Source: Diphasiastrum complanatum (Eukaryota; Streptophyta; Lycopodiopsida; Lycopodiales; Lycopodiaceae). Taken from it: 64,000 nt of DNA. The stretch lies in contig CM055092.1 of NCBI GenBank assembly GCA_029204225.1, positions 80,980,778-81,044,777 on the forward strand. The letters are read 5' to 3'. Below, piece by piece: positions 47,152-60,237 of the stretch (positions are counted from its first letter, which is position 1; each line of letters opens with the position of its first letter). The notes under the pieces are model-generated. The model was not told where the DNA came from and did not search any database. It was given only the letters and a program-made list of their open reading frames with translations. Both the position numbers and the translations under genes were made by a program.

Positions 47152-50100
47152 ATGGCACATTCACCTACCCCGATTGAGACTACTCAGGAAACCTTATCCG
47201 ATCAGTTTCGTCGCATGGATGAGACCCTTTCTGGCCTCGTTCTTCGCTTCGATTCAGTTACGACCGGCTTTGCTACTATGCAGTCACAGATTGATTCTTT
47301 ACAGCCTCATGGTCCTGGTAAAGCTCCTGTTTTTCCTACATTTGGGACTCCCCCTCCATTTGGATTTCCATCTTCTTCTGCTAGTCAGCCTGGTGGTGGA
47401 CCGTTCATTCCATCTAACCCACCTCCTGGTTTCTTTCCTCGTCCCCCCCTTCCCGAGCCACACTTTGCTCGAGACTTTCGTGATAGGGTACAGCTTGCTA
47501 CCTATTACGGTTCCTCCAACGGGAAGTTATTAGAGAATTGGTTTGCTAAGCTTGACACATATTTTCAGATTTATCCCAAGACTGATCCTCAGAAGATCCA
47601 GTTGGCTGCTTTACATTTAGATGGACGTGCCGCCATGTGGTGGCGATTTTATAGAGTTGATCCTGATCGGGAAGGGCTCCATGTATGGCATACTTTTCGC
47701 CGTGACCTCCGCCATGCTATGATTGATCCTCAGTGGCTTGACCGCCGACGTGATACATTCCGTAGTCTCACTCAGACCAGTGATCTTGCTTCTTATACAG
47801 ATCAGTTTATGGAGCTTTCTTATCTTTTCACAGATCTACAGCCCACCGAGCTTATTTCTCGTTACATTGCTGGTCTTCGTGGTGCTTTACGTTATGATGT
47901 TTCTTCCTTCCATCCTACCACACTTGTTGAAGCGATGTCTCTTGCCAGTACTTTATAGCATAAGTACTCTGACACCCTTCCTTCCCGCTTCTCCCGACCC
48001 CGTCCTTCTGCTTCATCTTTTCCCGCTACGTTCACCCCTACACCGGCCCCTTCTGTTCCAGTTCTCTCCATTGCCCCTTCGCCTCCTCGTCCTCCGACTC
48101 CTCGACCTGCTTTTGTCCGACGTTACACGCCTGCAGAGTTCGCTGATCTTCAGCAGAAGCGTCTTTGCTTTCGTTGTAAGAGTCCTGACCATCTTGCCCG
48201 TGATTGCCGCCAGCCTCTCCCTACTACTACTGCTGTTTTTTACCATGAGGGCACTACTCCAGATGATTCCGATATCTACATTCATATTTCTGATGAGCCT
48301 GACTTATCCTCTGAGCCTTACCCTGATTTACTTCCTGCTACTTGCCATGCTCAGCTTGCCTATGCTACTTGGACAGGGCGTCCTGGTCCTCGCTCCATTC
48401 GGTTACATGTGCGTATTACAGGTCGAGAGTATATTGCTTTAGTTGATACTGGTAGCACTCATTCTTTTATTAACAGTTATATCACTAGTCGGATCCGTGC
48501 TTCACCTGTTCCTGCTTCCCAGCCTCTCACAGTTGAGGTTGCCAGTTCTCATTCTTTTCCTAGTTCTCAGATGTTTCAGCGTTTACCATACCGCATTGGA
48601 GATTTCTCTGGACAGGCAGATCTTTACATTATCCCTATGGAGCGTTATGATCTTATCCTTGGTGCTGATTGGTTTGCATCTCTTGGAGCCGTTACACTGG
48701 ACTTGACACAACAGACATTGACATTTGTACATGATGCAGTTACACACTCACTTGTGGGCATTGATTCTCAGGGAGACTTCCAGTTGATTACTGGGAAGCA
48801 GTTTATTCGCAGCCTGCCGAAGGCTCATTGTGCTGCCTTATTATGTGTTCAGCGGGCAGTACCAGTTCCTCCAGTTTCTACACCAGCAGTTGTTCCTCAG
48901 GTGATTTCTGACTTATTACATCAGTATGCTTTTGTCTTTTCAGAACCTACGATGCTACCACCATTACGTGACATGAACCATCATATTGATTTGCGTCCTG
49001 GTTCAGCTCCTCCCTCCCGCCCCCCTTATCGTATGTCTCGATCTGAGCGTGATGAGCTTGAGCTCCATATTACTGCCTTATTAGATCAGGGTCTCATTGT
49101 TCCTAGTCACAGCCCTTTTGGTGCTCCTGTTCTCCTTATTAATAAGAAAGATGGTACCAAACGCCTTTGTATTGATTACCGTGCTTTAAATAAGTTGACT
49201 ATTCATAATCAGTACCCTATTCCACACATGGATGACCTCTTTGACCAGTTCGGTACCTCTAAAATCTTTTCCAAGATAGACCTTCGTTCTGGATATTACC
49301 AAATCAGGATGCACCCTTCTGACGAACATAAGACTGCTTTCCGTACTCATCTTGGTTTATATGAATTTCGTGTGCTTCCTTTTGGTGTTACTAATGGCCC
49401 TCCTACGTTCCAGAATGTGATGAATAACGTCTTACGACCACTTCTTGGTCATTGTGTCTTGGTTTATTTTGATGATATTCTTATTTTTAGTCAGTCTCTT
49501 GCTGAGCATGTTGCCCATCTTTCCTCGGTCTTTCAGTTACTTGTACACCACCAGTTATTTGCTAAGTTGTCTAAATGTTCTTTTGTTGTTTCTAAGATCG
49601 AGTTTCTTGGTTTTCTTATTTGTAATGGTCACATTCGTCTGGACCCTCATAAGGTTTAGGCCATCCAGGATTGGCCTATACCTACTGATATTCATCATGT
49701 TCGTATGTTTCTTGGGTTAGCCACTCACCTTCGTCGTCCAGTTCCTCATTTTGCCACTATCGCAGCTCCTCTTCATGCACTTTTGAAGAAGTCTAGTACT
49801 TTTCTGTGGACTCCTGATTGTCAGACAACGTTTGATACTCTTCGTTGTGCTGTTGTTGATGCTGCCGTTATGTGTTTACCACAGTTTGATCAGAAGTTTC
49901 TTGTTGAGACTGATGCTAGTAATGTTGGTTTGGGTGCTTTACTTCGCCAGTCACAATGTATTATTGCTTATGAGTCGCGTCGTCTTCGCTCTTATGAACA
50001 ACGTTATTCTGTGCATGAGAAAGAGCTTCTTGCTATTATCTATGCTCTTAAGAAGTGGCGTCATTATCTGTATCGAGTCCCATTTGACATTATTACTGAT

Positions 50101-51793
50101 CACCAGTCTTTACGTTATCTGTTTTCTCAACGTGACCTTAGTGATCGTCAATTTCGTTGGTTGCAGTTTTTACAGTCTTTTAATTTCTCCATATTGTATC
50201 GTCCTGGTCGTGCTAACACTGCTGCTGATGCATTATCTCGTCTTCCAGCTTTGTTAAATACACTCGTTTCTACTATTCCTCCATGGTTTGATGCTCTACC
50301 TACAGCATACCTTACATGTTCTGATTTTCGTGATGTTTATAGTTCTGCCCCACCTGTTTCGTCCAGTCCTCATCAGGTTTACTCCATTATTGACAATCGT
50401 CTTTATCATTATGATTCTCTTTGTATCCCTAGTTCTTTGGGTATCTGTTCCCAGTTGTTGTCGGATGCTCATTCCTCTCCTGTTGGGGGTCACTTTGGTT
50501 TTCAGAAGTCTTATGCTCGTCTCAAAGACCATTTCTATTGGCCCTCTCTTTGATCTGAGCTTGCTGTACTTATTCGTACCTGCCCTTTCTGTCTTCGTAA
50601 TAAGTACTCCCGTTCTAAATCTACTGGTTTGCTCCAGAGTTGGCCTATTCCTCATCGCCAGTGGACTGATATATCTATGGACTTTATCCTTGGTCTTCCC
50701 CATACCCAGCGTGGTCACGATTCATGTATGGTGGTAGTTGACAGGTTCTCGAAACAGGCACATTTTATCCCAGTTCGCAGTACTATCACAGCAGAGCAGT
50801 GTGCACGTTTGTTCCTATTAGAGATTTTCCGCCTGCATGGATTTCCTCGTACTATCCTTTCTGATCGGAATAGTAAGTTTACATCTATATTCTGGACAGA
50901 GCTTATGCGTATTTTGGATGTTCAACTTTTTATGGGTTTCTGCTTATCATTCTACTTCTGATGGGCAGTCTGAGGTCCTTAACAGGATCCTTGAGGATTA
51001 TTTGCGCCATTTTGTTACTCCTTCAGGGAAGGATTGGGATCAGCATTTATGTTTAGCAGAGTATAGCTATAATAGCTCTGTTAGTATCAGCACAGGTGTC
51101 TCTCCATTTTTATTATCTCATGGCTATGCACCTCTTTTACCTGGCATTCCTCTTCCTCCTGAGGATACACCTGTTACACTTGCATCTTTTCTATCAGGTG
51201 CTCGAGAGCTTATTACTCGGGCCAGTTCTCATTTACAGCATGTTCAGCAGCGTTATCAGACCTCAGTTGATCGTCACCGCTGCCATGTTGAGTTTCAGCT
51301 TGGAGATATGGTTTATCTACGCTTACGGTTTGCACGTCATCATTTTGTCCAGGGCCATGCTTCTACTGAGAAGCTTGCACCACGTTATTATGGGCCTTAT
51401 CGCATTGTGGAGGTTCTTAGTCTAGTTACATATCACTTACAGCTTCCTGCTTCCACACGCGCCTGTGATGTATTCCATGTCAGTTTATTACGTGCTGCTA
51501 TTGAGGATGACGCTCCTTGTGATGCTGAGTTTCCTACTGCTCCAGAGTTATTTCCATTTTTACCTGCTGCTATGTTACAGGTCCGTCTATACCATAGTCG
51601 ACGCCGCCGGCAGATTCAGTTTTTGGTCTAGTGGGATGGTCGTCCTATTGAGGAGGCTACATGGGAGCCTATTGATGTGTTTTATCATACACCATTACTT
51701 GCGAATCAGGCTCGTGCTCTTGCTGCACTTGTTGATTCCTCTACATCAGATGTTCCTCTAGCTATTGATGCACCAGGGCTTGCTGCTACTTGA
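47152..51793 (+). pseudogene. G3 gag-pol, four stops and one frameshift
   Basis: It starts at ATG 47152 (MAHSPTPIETTQ). Domains in order: retrotransposon gag (about 47480-47960), CCHC knuckle CFRCKSPDHLARDC (about 48166), protease LVDTGSTHSF (about 48440), RT with RLCIDYRALNKLTIHNQY and active site VYFDDILIF (about 49462), RNase H (FLVETDAS, HEKELLAIIYALKKWRHYLY, IITDHQSLRY). Integrase follows with its zinc finger, MDFILGLPHTQRGHD and SDGQSEVLNRI, then the chromodomain with WDGRPIEEATWEP. Stops at 47956 and 49657 (TAG in place of CAG), 50551 (TGA) and 51629 (TAG, inside the chromodomain), and an extra T near 50937, block translation. Otherwise gag and pol share one frame, as usual for chromoviruses. 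The final stop is 51791-51793. Confidence 0.92.
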
Positions 51794-51838
51794 TCCGGTT
51801 ATCTTTTCGGCAGTTGGGTCTTTTTTTGTGTCGGGGAG

Positions 51839-52256
51839 AGTTATGGACTCCGCTCATTACATTCGCCGCGTCCATTTACATTTACATTTACTTTACTTTA
51901 TGCATAAGCAGGCCTTGGGCCCTGTTTTATTCATTAGTGACATTCAGACTATATGGTTGGCCTTTGGCCTTATTATTCATTATTAGGCCATTTGGACATA
52001 TTACTGGAGAGTGGGGGCCTTCTTGGAGGGCGCACTATTATCCCTCCCAGTTGGGCCCTAGCCACTAGAAGCTTCCTTTTAGGGCTTCCTCTTGGCTATA
52101 AGTAGGGAAACTGTGTCATTTGTCATTCAGCTGATGATATTGATCTCTCTCTTTAGCCTCCTTAATCTCTCTCTTTCCTGCTTTCTAGGGTTAAGTCTTG
52201 CTTATGTGATGCTTTCATAGCTTAATTCTAGATCAGCTGTGGCTCTATTCGTAACT
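51839..52256 (+). repeat. 3' LTR of G3
   Basis: 418 bp, preceded by the purine-rich TCGGGGAG (51831-51838), starting AGTTATGG and ending CGTAACT, then the target duplication CTTAT. Confidence 0.92.
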
Positions 52257-52261
52257 CTTAT

Positions 52262-52564
<303 letters not shown>

Positions 52565-53082
52565 CGCAGCCATCTCCATCACCATCTCCATCTCCACGCA
52601 GCCATCATCTCCTCACTGATTCCATCTTCATGCAACTCTCACTTCTTTCTAGCTTTCTTTGTGGCTAGGTCTACCTTTTCTGTGCATGACACTTTCTTGC
52701 ATCACTTTTAGCTACTCTAAGCTTGTTTCTCAAGATTTCATTACTGCTATCCTTTTGCAATAGATCCTCAACAGCTTGAGTTTTGAAAATTTGATTTTTC
52801 TTGATCTCAAAATTTTTGCAGTATGTAAAATCCATACATTCCGTACGAATCCGTACCGTACTGCAAGTACAATCTAACGACTGCGTAGTGCTCTATCTTA
52901 CCTTCAATCTGAATCAATTTTCGGGTCAATCAGACTTTGTATGACAAAGTTACGATCATTTCCGTAAAACTGCTTGATTAGGGTTTTGCTTCCTCTCTCA
53001 TCTGTCTCCTGCAAATCATCCTACGGTTCGCTTCGCCTTCCTCTAGGCTCTGTCTTGGCCACAAAGTGTGCTAAGAAGTTTA

Positions 53083-54045
53083 TGTCTACAGGCTCTCGCA
53101 AACGTCTTCGTACTTTGGAAATTGCATCCACCATGCCTACCGATTCTGTCAGCGCTCCACTGCCACAAGTTGCTGCTTCGTCCTCAGCTGCTATGGGAGA
53201 CACATGCCACACCTACACGCGGCACACCACTCCCGAGAATATCTCCTTGCTGAATGAGTACATTTCTAAGCAATTTGCCGCTTTTCTTTCACAACTCAAT
53301 GAACTTCGTGCGGATTTGCTTACTAAGACCGCCACGATTGATGCTCAACAGACTGAAATTGCTTCTCTTCGTGCTGTGCTTAGTGCTTTGCAGAGGGACA
53401 TCATCCCTAATATACCCCGTGCTGTTGAGGATATTAAGGCATCCATGAGTAAGCTTCCCCTACTTGAGCGCCAAATACATGACACTATTGAGTGCACTGC
53501 TTGGATTCCCATTCTTGAATAGCGGCTTCATGAGAAGGTGGAACATGTACAGAAGGTACCTACTCTCGAGCAAGAAGTACATGAGACCAAATCATGGGCT
53601 TCTATCCTGAGATCATCTACCACCTCTTCGTCTTCTGTCGCACCCTCCTTATACACCACGGTACAAGGCATCTTGGCAGAACAACAACATCGGGATGACA
53701 AAAAGCTCAACTTAAGATTTCGGGGTCTTCCTACTGAGGGCACATCACTGGACCAGGTTACCTCTTTGTTTACTTCACACATGGGGCTCTCAGTTCCAGG
53801 TATCCAGTATGCTTGGCGCCTCCAGCATGATCCGAAGGTATTATTTGTCAAATTCATAACTATGGACGACCGGCAGACAGTTCTTCGTGCACGTCGTACT
53901 CTCCGAGGCTCTCAGATTTACACAGATGATGACCTTACTCACTGCCAATGGTTATAGCATAAAACTATTATTTAGGAGGCAAGGACAAAACAACAGCGGG
54001 TGGTATTTACAAATGGCAACCCTCGCTTTTTCTCCAAGCGTCAAT
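53083..54045 (+). pseudogene. LINE C ORF1 (nucleic-acid-binding protein), broken
   Basis: From ATG 53083 (MSTGSRKRLRTLE) it encodes a Ser/Ala-rich N-terminus, a long helical region likely to form a coiled coil (ISKQFAAFLSQLNELRADLL, then IDAQQTEIASLRAVLSALQR) and, after a stop at 53520, an RRM-like domain (KKLNLRFRGLPTEGTSLDQV, then VLFVKFITMDDRQTVLRARR). Further stops lie at 53955 and 53973 in the C-terminal part. This layout is that of L1-type ORF1 proteins, which trimerise and coat the element RNA. Confidence 0.75.
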
Positions 54046-54084
54046 AGGAAGTTGGGGTACTCGACCATGGGAGCAGCCCGATAG

Positions 54085-54605
54085 CCCCGGCTAGCGTCAC
54101 ATTCGGTTTTTGGAACTGCGGCGGCCTCTCCACCTCTTCTACAACGGCTGATCTTGACACCTATCTGTGTTCTCGACTGATTTTCTTCTCTTTGCAGAGA
54201 CATATGAGTCTTCCACACACCCACTTCTGCACATTTTTGATTTTCAGTGGATTTCTGCTCCACGACCTATGCTACAGGACAGGATACTTCGGGCCTCTGG
54301 TGGAGTTGCATGTTTGTACAAGTAGGTGTATATTCCTTCTATTCGGTTGGTGTCTCAGGATACTTATAGCCGTTACTTGTGGCTTCAGATTACTGCATCC
54401 TTCTTGGGGCTGGACCAGGACTTGTTTGTTGCAGCATGCTACTTTGCTCCCCACACTTTAGTGTTTATGGATTTGGGAGGTGATCCTTTTTAGGCCCTTT
54501 TTGACGGCATTGCTAGACTCTCTCATTTCCTCTTGTTGAATAAAGAAGATCTTCCACGAGTTATTGGCAATCTTGGAGCTCCTTGTTCATGGCAGCTTTC
54601 TTGAG
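54085..54605 (+). pseudogene. LINE C ORF2 N-terminus, AP-like endonuclease
   Basis: It reads VTFGFWNCGGLS at the start (WN motif), then, in another frame, FLLFAETYESS with the catalytic Glu, and later ASGGVACLYK, SRYLWLQIT and FVAACYFAPH. These are the ordered blocks of the APE-type endonuclease that nicks target DNA. At least one frameshift (about 54170) and two stops are present. The coding sequence fades near 54605. Confidence 0.8.
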
Positions 54606-54841
54606 TGAATCTCCTATGAACATGCTTTGCTTTCTCTTGTTTGTGGATTTGGAGTAGATTAAATTTCCTATTTTCTTTCCTTATTGCATTGTGGATTAGT
54701 GTGGATTAGTTTCTTGTTCTTGCTTTAGTGATTTCCAGCATCCAAGTAAACTAAATAGGCTGGATTTGTGATTTAGATCCTGCATATCTTCTAACAATCC
54801 AGTTTTTTATTGTTCTTGGTCTTGATGACGTTGTCATCCAG

Positions 54842-57143
54842 TTGCCACAGCCACAACGGGAACCAACACAAGTTTCCAACTCCTTTGAAAGACCAGCTAA
54901 AACCATAGAGCTTAATCTCAAAGATCCTGACGAGGAGATGGATCGCTTATATCATGTGGGAGCCCACCTTTCACCAGGTCAACTTTTTGATCTGGAGACC
55001 TTACTCCGCAAATACAGGGATGTCTTTGCATGGAATTATACTGAGATGAAAGGAGTTCCGCCTGAAATAGCAGTCCATACCATACCCTGAGAACGCTAAG
55101 CCTATTTGGGCTAAGCCATACAGATGTAACCCTATTTATCGCAAACGGATCGATGAAGATATTAGGAAATTGTTGGATGTTGGCTTCATATATGAAGTCC
55201 AACATACTTATTGGGTATCGCCCATAGTGGTAGTATCCAAGAAAAACAAGAAACTTCGTATCATCTAAAGAATCTTAACGCGGTTACAAAGAAAGACCAT
55301 TTTCCCTCACCCTTAACTACACAAATCCTAGAGGAGATGGCAGGACCTGAAGCTTTCAGCTTCTTAGATGGTTTTAGTGGCTATTTCCTTGTTCAAATAG
55401 CCCCTGAAGATAAGCATAAGACGGCCTTTGCAACGGAAAATGGGGTTTACGCTTATAACATAATGCCTTTTGGCTTATGTAATGCCCCTTCCACATTCCA
55501 GCGCATCATGCAAATGGCGTTTCAAGACTTGTTACATCAGGGGCAATTGTTGGATGTTGGCTTCATATATGAAGTCCAACATACTTATTGGGTATCGCCC
55601 ATAGTGGTAGTACCCAAGAAAAACAAGAAACTTCGTATCATCTAAAGAATCTTAACGCGGTTACAAAGAAAGACCATTTTCCCTCACCCTTAACTACACA
55701 AATCCTAGAGGAGATGGCAGGACCTGAAGCTTTCAGCTTCTTAAATGGTTTCAGTGGCTATTTCCTTGTTCAAATAGCCCCTGAAGATAAGCATAAGACA
55801 ACCTTTGCAACGGAAAATGGGGTTTACGCTTATAACATAATGCCTTTTGGCTTATGTAATGCCCCTTCCACATTCCAGTGCATCATGCAAATGGCGTTTC
55901 AAGACTTGTTACATCAGGGGCAATTGTTGGATGTTGGCTTCATATATGAAGTCCAACATACTTATTGGGTATCGCCCATAGTGGTAGTACCCAAGAAAAA
56001 CAAGAAACTTCGTATCATCTAAAGAATCTTAACGCGGTTACAAAGAAAGACCATTTTCCCTCACCCTTAACTACACAAATCCTAGAGGAGATGGCAGGAC
56101 CTGAAGCTTTCAGCTTCTTAAATGGTTTCAGTGGCTATTTCCTTGTTCAAATAGCCCCTGAAGATAAGCATAAGACAACCTTTGCAACGGAAAATGGGGT
56201 TTACGCTTATAACATAATGCCTTTTGGCTTATGTAATGCCCCTTCCACATTCCAGCGCATCATGCAAATGGCGTTTCAAGACTTGTTACATCAGATTGTT
56301 GAGATTTGTCTCGATGATTTGGGTGTACATTCTTCCGCGAACAAGCACCTCGAAGCACTAGAAAAATTCTTCATTCGTTGTCGTAGGTTTGGAATTTCAC
56401 TAAACCTTGATAAGTGTCAAATCTGGGTCACCCATGGGGTCGTACTCGGACATCATTTCGAAGGATGGTATTTCTAACGATCCTTCAAAGATCAAGGTAA
56501 TAGTTGAAATGCCTTTACTTGCGACAATGAAGAAAGTTTATGTCTTCCTAGGCCACACTAACTATTACCGCATCTTCATCATCGATTACGCCGGTAAGGC
56601 GAGACTCGTTTATTTAGTTGTGGTAGACCCTAGATGGACCAAGGAGCGTATAAAAGCTTTTGAGGAATTGAAAACAACACTTACCACAACACCCATACTT
56701 CGTTCCCTAGACTACACGAAGGAGTTCCATGTGCATACCGACGCAATTAAGTATGCCATAGGAGATCTCCTAGCACAACCGGGCGAATATGGCAAGGATT
56801 TCCCCATACGTTTCTTAAGCAAACAACTGGTGCCTGCTGAAGTAAACTATACCACAATTGAGAGAGAAACACTAGCTATGGTCTACACCGTTCAACAACT
56901 TCGACATTATTTGCTAGGCCAAACCTTTGCCTTCTATACAGACCATCAAGCCATGTTATATATTGTTAATAAATCTTGTAAAACAGGACAAATTGCTCGA
57001 TGGCTATCAATACTAGAGGAATTCAATGTCCAGTTTTCCAACATGCCTTCCAACCAATCCTCAAGTTCAAATGATCCAGACACAAACAAGATAGATATCC
57101 AGATGGGACAACTTGATGTCCAAGAAATGACAACCCGGTACCA
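54842..57143 (+). pseudogene. Gypsy pol remnant (RT and RNase H) with internal triplication
   Basis: It starts with the linker ahead of RT (TLLRKYRDVFAWNYTEMKGV, about 55000), then AKPYRCNPIYRKRIDEDIRK and WVSPIVVVPKKNKKLRI. RT blocks FSFLDGFSGYFLVQIAPEDK and NIMPFGLCNAPSTFQRIM follow and occur three times (see the repeat entry). The active site reads ICLDDLGVHS (about 56305), with Cys where Tyr is usual. After a frameshift near 56475 come FLGHTNYYRIFI, the RNase H start EFHVHTDAIKYAIGDLLAQP, VNYTTIERETLAMVYTVQQL and FYTDHQAML. The FAWNY.EMKGV style suggests the Tat/Athila side of Gypsy, not chromoviruses. The frame ends at 57157, where an LTR seems to begin. Confidence 0.88.
55168..56294 (+). 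repeat. 377 bp unit present three times in tandem within RT
   Basis: Copies start at 55168, 55545 and 55922; each ends in TTACATCAG, joined to the next by GGGC. The copies differ at only a handful of positions. Each carries the RT stretch from LLDVGFIYEV to FQDLLHQ, so the segment before the active site is repeated. Frames do not carry through the junctions. Confidence 0.95.
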
Positions 57144-57501
57144 TGTTATGAGCTCTTAACTAGTGCCGAACCCTAGAGAACACATATAGGTCAGATACCA
57201 CAGTCAGGGTTGTGTCCAGTGTACACGACCAACAGGGCAAGACAGTGTGAGTAGTGTGCCCCAGCACGGTCCATAGCCATGGCGGGCCTAACACAGACTA
57301 GGGACCTTGTTAGCAGGGTAGGGCCCCCAGTTGGGTCTCGATGTGCAATCGGCCATGTCAATGACACGTGGCCGACACTTGGCAGTTGCATGCTACCAGT
57401 CCTCACACTAGTCTAGGAGGGGCTTACTCTATATCAGGGGGTAGGCAAGGTTGGGTGGATCAGTTAGTGTTTGCCCTACTGTGGTGTTAGAATCTATTAC
57501 A
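57144..57501 (+). repeat. LTR of another Gypsy-type element (5' LTR)
   Basis: It begins TGTTATGAGC and ends TCTATTACA, about 358 bp. It is followed one base later by the primer site. A CACGTGG G-box lies near 57366 and a CTATATC box near 57430. The start is inferred. Confidence 0.55.
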
Positions 57502-57502
57502 C

Positions 57503-57515
57503 TGGTATCAGAGCC
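57503..57515 (+). other. Primer-binding site (initiator Met-tRNA)
   Basis: TGGTATCAGAGCC, a perfect plant initiator Met-tRNA primer site one base after the LTR. Confidence 0.85.
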
Positions 57516-58224
57516 ATCTCCATCCTAGGGAATTCAATTTTCAGCAGTGGAGAAAGTAGCTAGATTGCTCAGAACTTTTTCAAATTCTCAAAAAGTAGAG
57601 TAGCAGGGCCAACGCTGTAGGAACAGCTTGCTACCGATCAGAAGTGTGTAGAAAAGCTTGTTTGTCAGATAGAAATTACATAAAATTTCTAGAGCAGGTC
57701 CAGCGCTGCAAAACCAGACCTCATCTCTGATTTTTGCCATTAGATTCGGGAATTAGAACGAGATTTTGAAGAGAAAGAGTGGTGCTGATCCAACGCTGAT
57801 AGCACCCACATCCTTTCTGATTTCCAGAATCATTTTTGGGTTTAAATCAAAGTTTTTTGGAGCAATTATATTGCTGTCAGATCAGCGAGGGTAGGCAGCT
57901 ATCAACCTCAGAATATTTTGGCACCTTTTCGAGTTTTTTGCCTCATTTTTTGGAGCCTCACAGCTGCAATCAGATCAGCGAGCTACTATACTCAAGGAAC
58001 CGAAAATTTTGACGCCGTTTTGGAGCTTCAAGCTGGGATTTTTCGGGACAACGAGTCTGAAATCTTGGGTAAAAGAGCTGAGAGGGTTCCCCTTCGTAAT
58101 TTCTTTGGAAGTACAGTCCTCAGAAACAGCTAAGTCATCTTTCCTTTCCCTTGTACAGTTGCAAATTAGTCTTTTAGACTTTTTTTCCTTCAGAAGTTAA
58201 GGTACCTCTTTTTCAGTTCCAAGG

Positions 58225-58341
58225 ATGACCACTTCTCAGGGACCTGATCAACCCCCGGAGAGAGGCTTCGACGAACTTGAAACAGAAGCCTTGGCTTTCA
58301 GTAAAGGGAAAGAACCTATGGAAATGTATAATTGTGTTTAA
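58225..58341 (+). pseudogene. Start of a gag-like frame, truncated
   Basis: After a ~710 bp leader, an ATG at 58225 opens a short frame (MTTSQGPDQPPERGFDELET) that stops at 58341 as the sequence turns AT-rich and unrelated. This is the usual place for gag behind an LTR and primer site, and the rest is deleted. Confidence 0.4.
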
Positions 58342-58344
58342 AAC

Positions 58345-60045
58345 CATTTGAGATTATTTGGTGATTTAATAGACTATACTAAATGTGCTACAAATGCACA
58401 TATTTGGTTGAAGTTTATTTTGGTAAGAGAAACAAGCAATAAAAATAAATTTCACTTTCTTAACTGGAGTATTCGACCCAAGTAAAAAGTCCATAAAATA
58501 CTATATATAAACTCTAGGATTCAAACATATTTGTCTATCACTATATTGTGAATCAAAATATTTTATTATAGAATTAGATAGAAATGTTTCATTCTTGTGG
58601 ATGTTAAATGTGGTTTGATGATGCCAATCCATTAGTGATTGTGTGTTTGATCTACAATCTCCACTACAACCTGATTTCTGCAGTAGTAATTTGACAATAT
58701 TACCATTGTAGCCATGAATTGATAATCCATTATTCATGATTCACTTTAGAAAATTCATCAATCACAAATGTCAAAACAACTATATAAATGTATTCACCAT
58801 TTTAGAATTCAATATTTAGGATATAAAATTTGATATTCACAATTTCATAGTTGAGTATTATCATTTCATAAGCTTTATATTCATGATTCGATGTCATAAT
58901 AATGTTCGCAATGGTCAAAAACTCTCAATTGTGTTGTCTTCAACGTGCCCCTCAATAGAATTCACCAATTTCTCATTCCATTTGTCACATAGTTTGTGTG
59001 TGACCTAAGTAGGACTGTTTTTTAAGCAATCAACAAATCTTGTTTTTTAACAATTTAGTTCACCTATTTATAATTTCAAATTTCATCCCACTTTTTATAA
59101 TAAATAAATACCAATTTATGATTGTAATCACGAATTCAATTTATACTATTTAAAATTTCATATTTTAGTACTCACAATTTATGCCAGTTGTCAAGTATTG
59201 AGATGTGTCAAGGCTTAAAAAGCTTTGTAAACTTTTTTTGTGTGGCTATGTATGGCAACAAAAAAAGGGCAAAAAAGAGACAATGCGAAGATGTTCTAAA
59301 ATTTTACCTTATATAACCTTCATAGGAACATGGCATATTGATTTGAACTTTTTCAGTCTTTGAATGTTGATGTTACTTCTACAATTGTGTCGATACCCAA
59401 TAAAACAAATAACCACATTGCTATAACAATACTTTATCAAGATTCGTGCTTATCAATAGTTATTGTTGCCTTGATAATATATAAACTAAAAAAATAGTAT
59501 ATTGGTCTAGCAATGTTTATCTTTAGAGACTTTTCTCATTTCTCTTAATTTTTTTTTTCATGTTCTAAGAATGATAGTTGTGCAAAACTCACAGGATAAA
59601 GTGATTGCAAACAACTAGGTAATCGCTAGGAAGTATGTGAAAATATGCACAATTATGTGATAAGCCTTATGTGACTTACATGAGGGTAGAATTTCTTTTG
59701 TTTGCACAAAAAATTGTTTCAAAGTTAAAATTATCAACCCTTACGCTCGATACTGAAATATGTAACAAATAAGCCATTATAGATAAACAAGCTGGAGTCC
59801 ATGTGACATGAGTAAGAAACAATTGCAAGAAATGTCCATGTGGACGGTTTTAAGGAGACAGAAGATTTTAAGAATCAGTCTTCAATCATGCTTCATCTTT
59901 TTAGCTTGTATTGGCATCAAATTATAGTATTCTTCTTGTTTGGCTTATTTCTAATTTGTGATGTTATTTGATGTGGAAACATATTCCGAAAACATTGATA
60001 AATCCATGTCCCTTTTTTAAAGCCAAATGATTTCTCTCTTTTTTC
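58345..60045. other. AT-rich, no gene seen
   Basis: No domain, RNA gene or clear repeat. Possibly an intron or old non-coding DNA. Confidence 0.5.
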
Positions 60046-60060
60046 CAACCTAGTTAATTT

Positions 60061-60237
60061 TTTTTTTTTGCATACATATTAAGCAACTAGTGGTCGTTAT
60101 ATACAAGATATACAACTTGGCAATACCATTTACGGAGCTAGTCTCCTTAGATGTCACTACGCAATGGTCGAGATTCAAGCCTACACCTTCCCGGTGGCAG
60201 TCAACAACTCTACCCAATGCACCCCACTGTGATCGAC
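60061..60237 (-). mobile_element. tRNA-like SINE with 13 bp target duplication
   Basis: Read on the minus strand it starts at 60237 and ends in an A-tail (T run 60061-60069 on the plus strand). Near its start are TGGGTAGAGTTG (box A-like) and GGCTTGAATCTC (box B-like, three changes from GGTTCGANTCC), about 35 bp apart, as in tRNA-derived Pol III promoters. ACCTAGTTAATTT flanks it on both sides (60048-60060 and 60238-60250). It has no coding capacity and would depend on LINE enzymes. Confidence 0.75.

Larger units (their letters stand above)
46055..52256 (+). mobile_element. Gypsy chromovirus element G3, full length with both LTRs
   Basis: 6.2 kb, flanked by a perfect 5 bp target duplication. 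The order is 5' LTR, primer site, ~0.63 kb leader, one gag-pol reading frame, purine tract, 3' LTR. The two 418 bp LTRs differ at about 8 positions by eye (about 2 percent), making it the youngest datable insertion here. It sits in the 3' region of LINE B. Confidence 0.93.
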
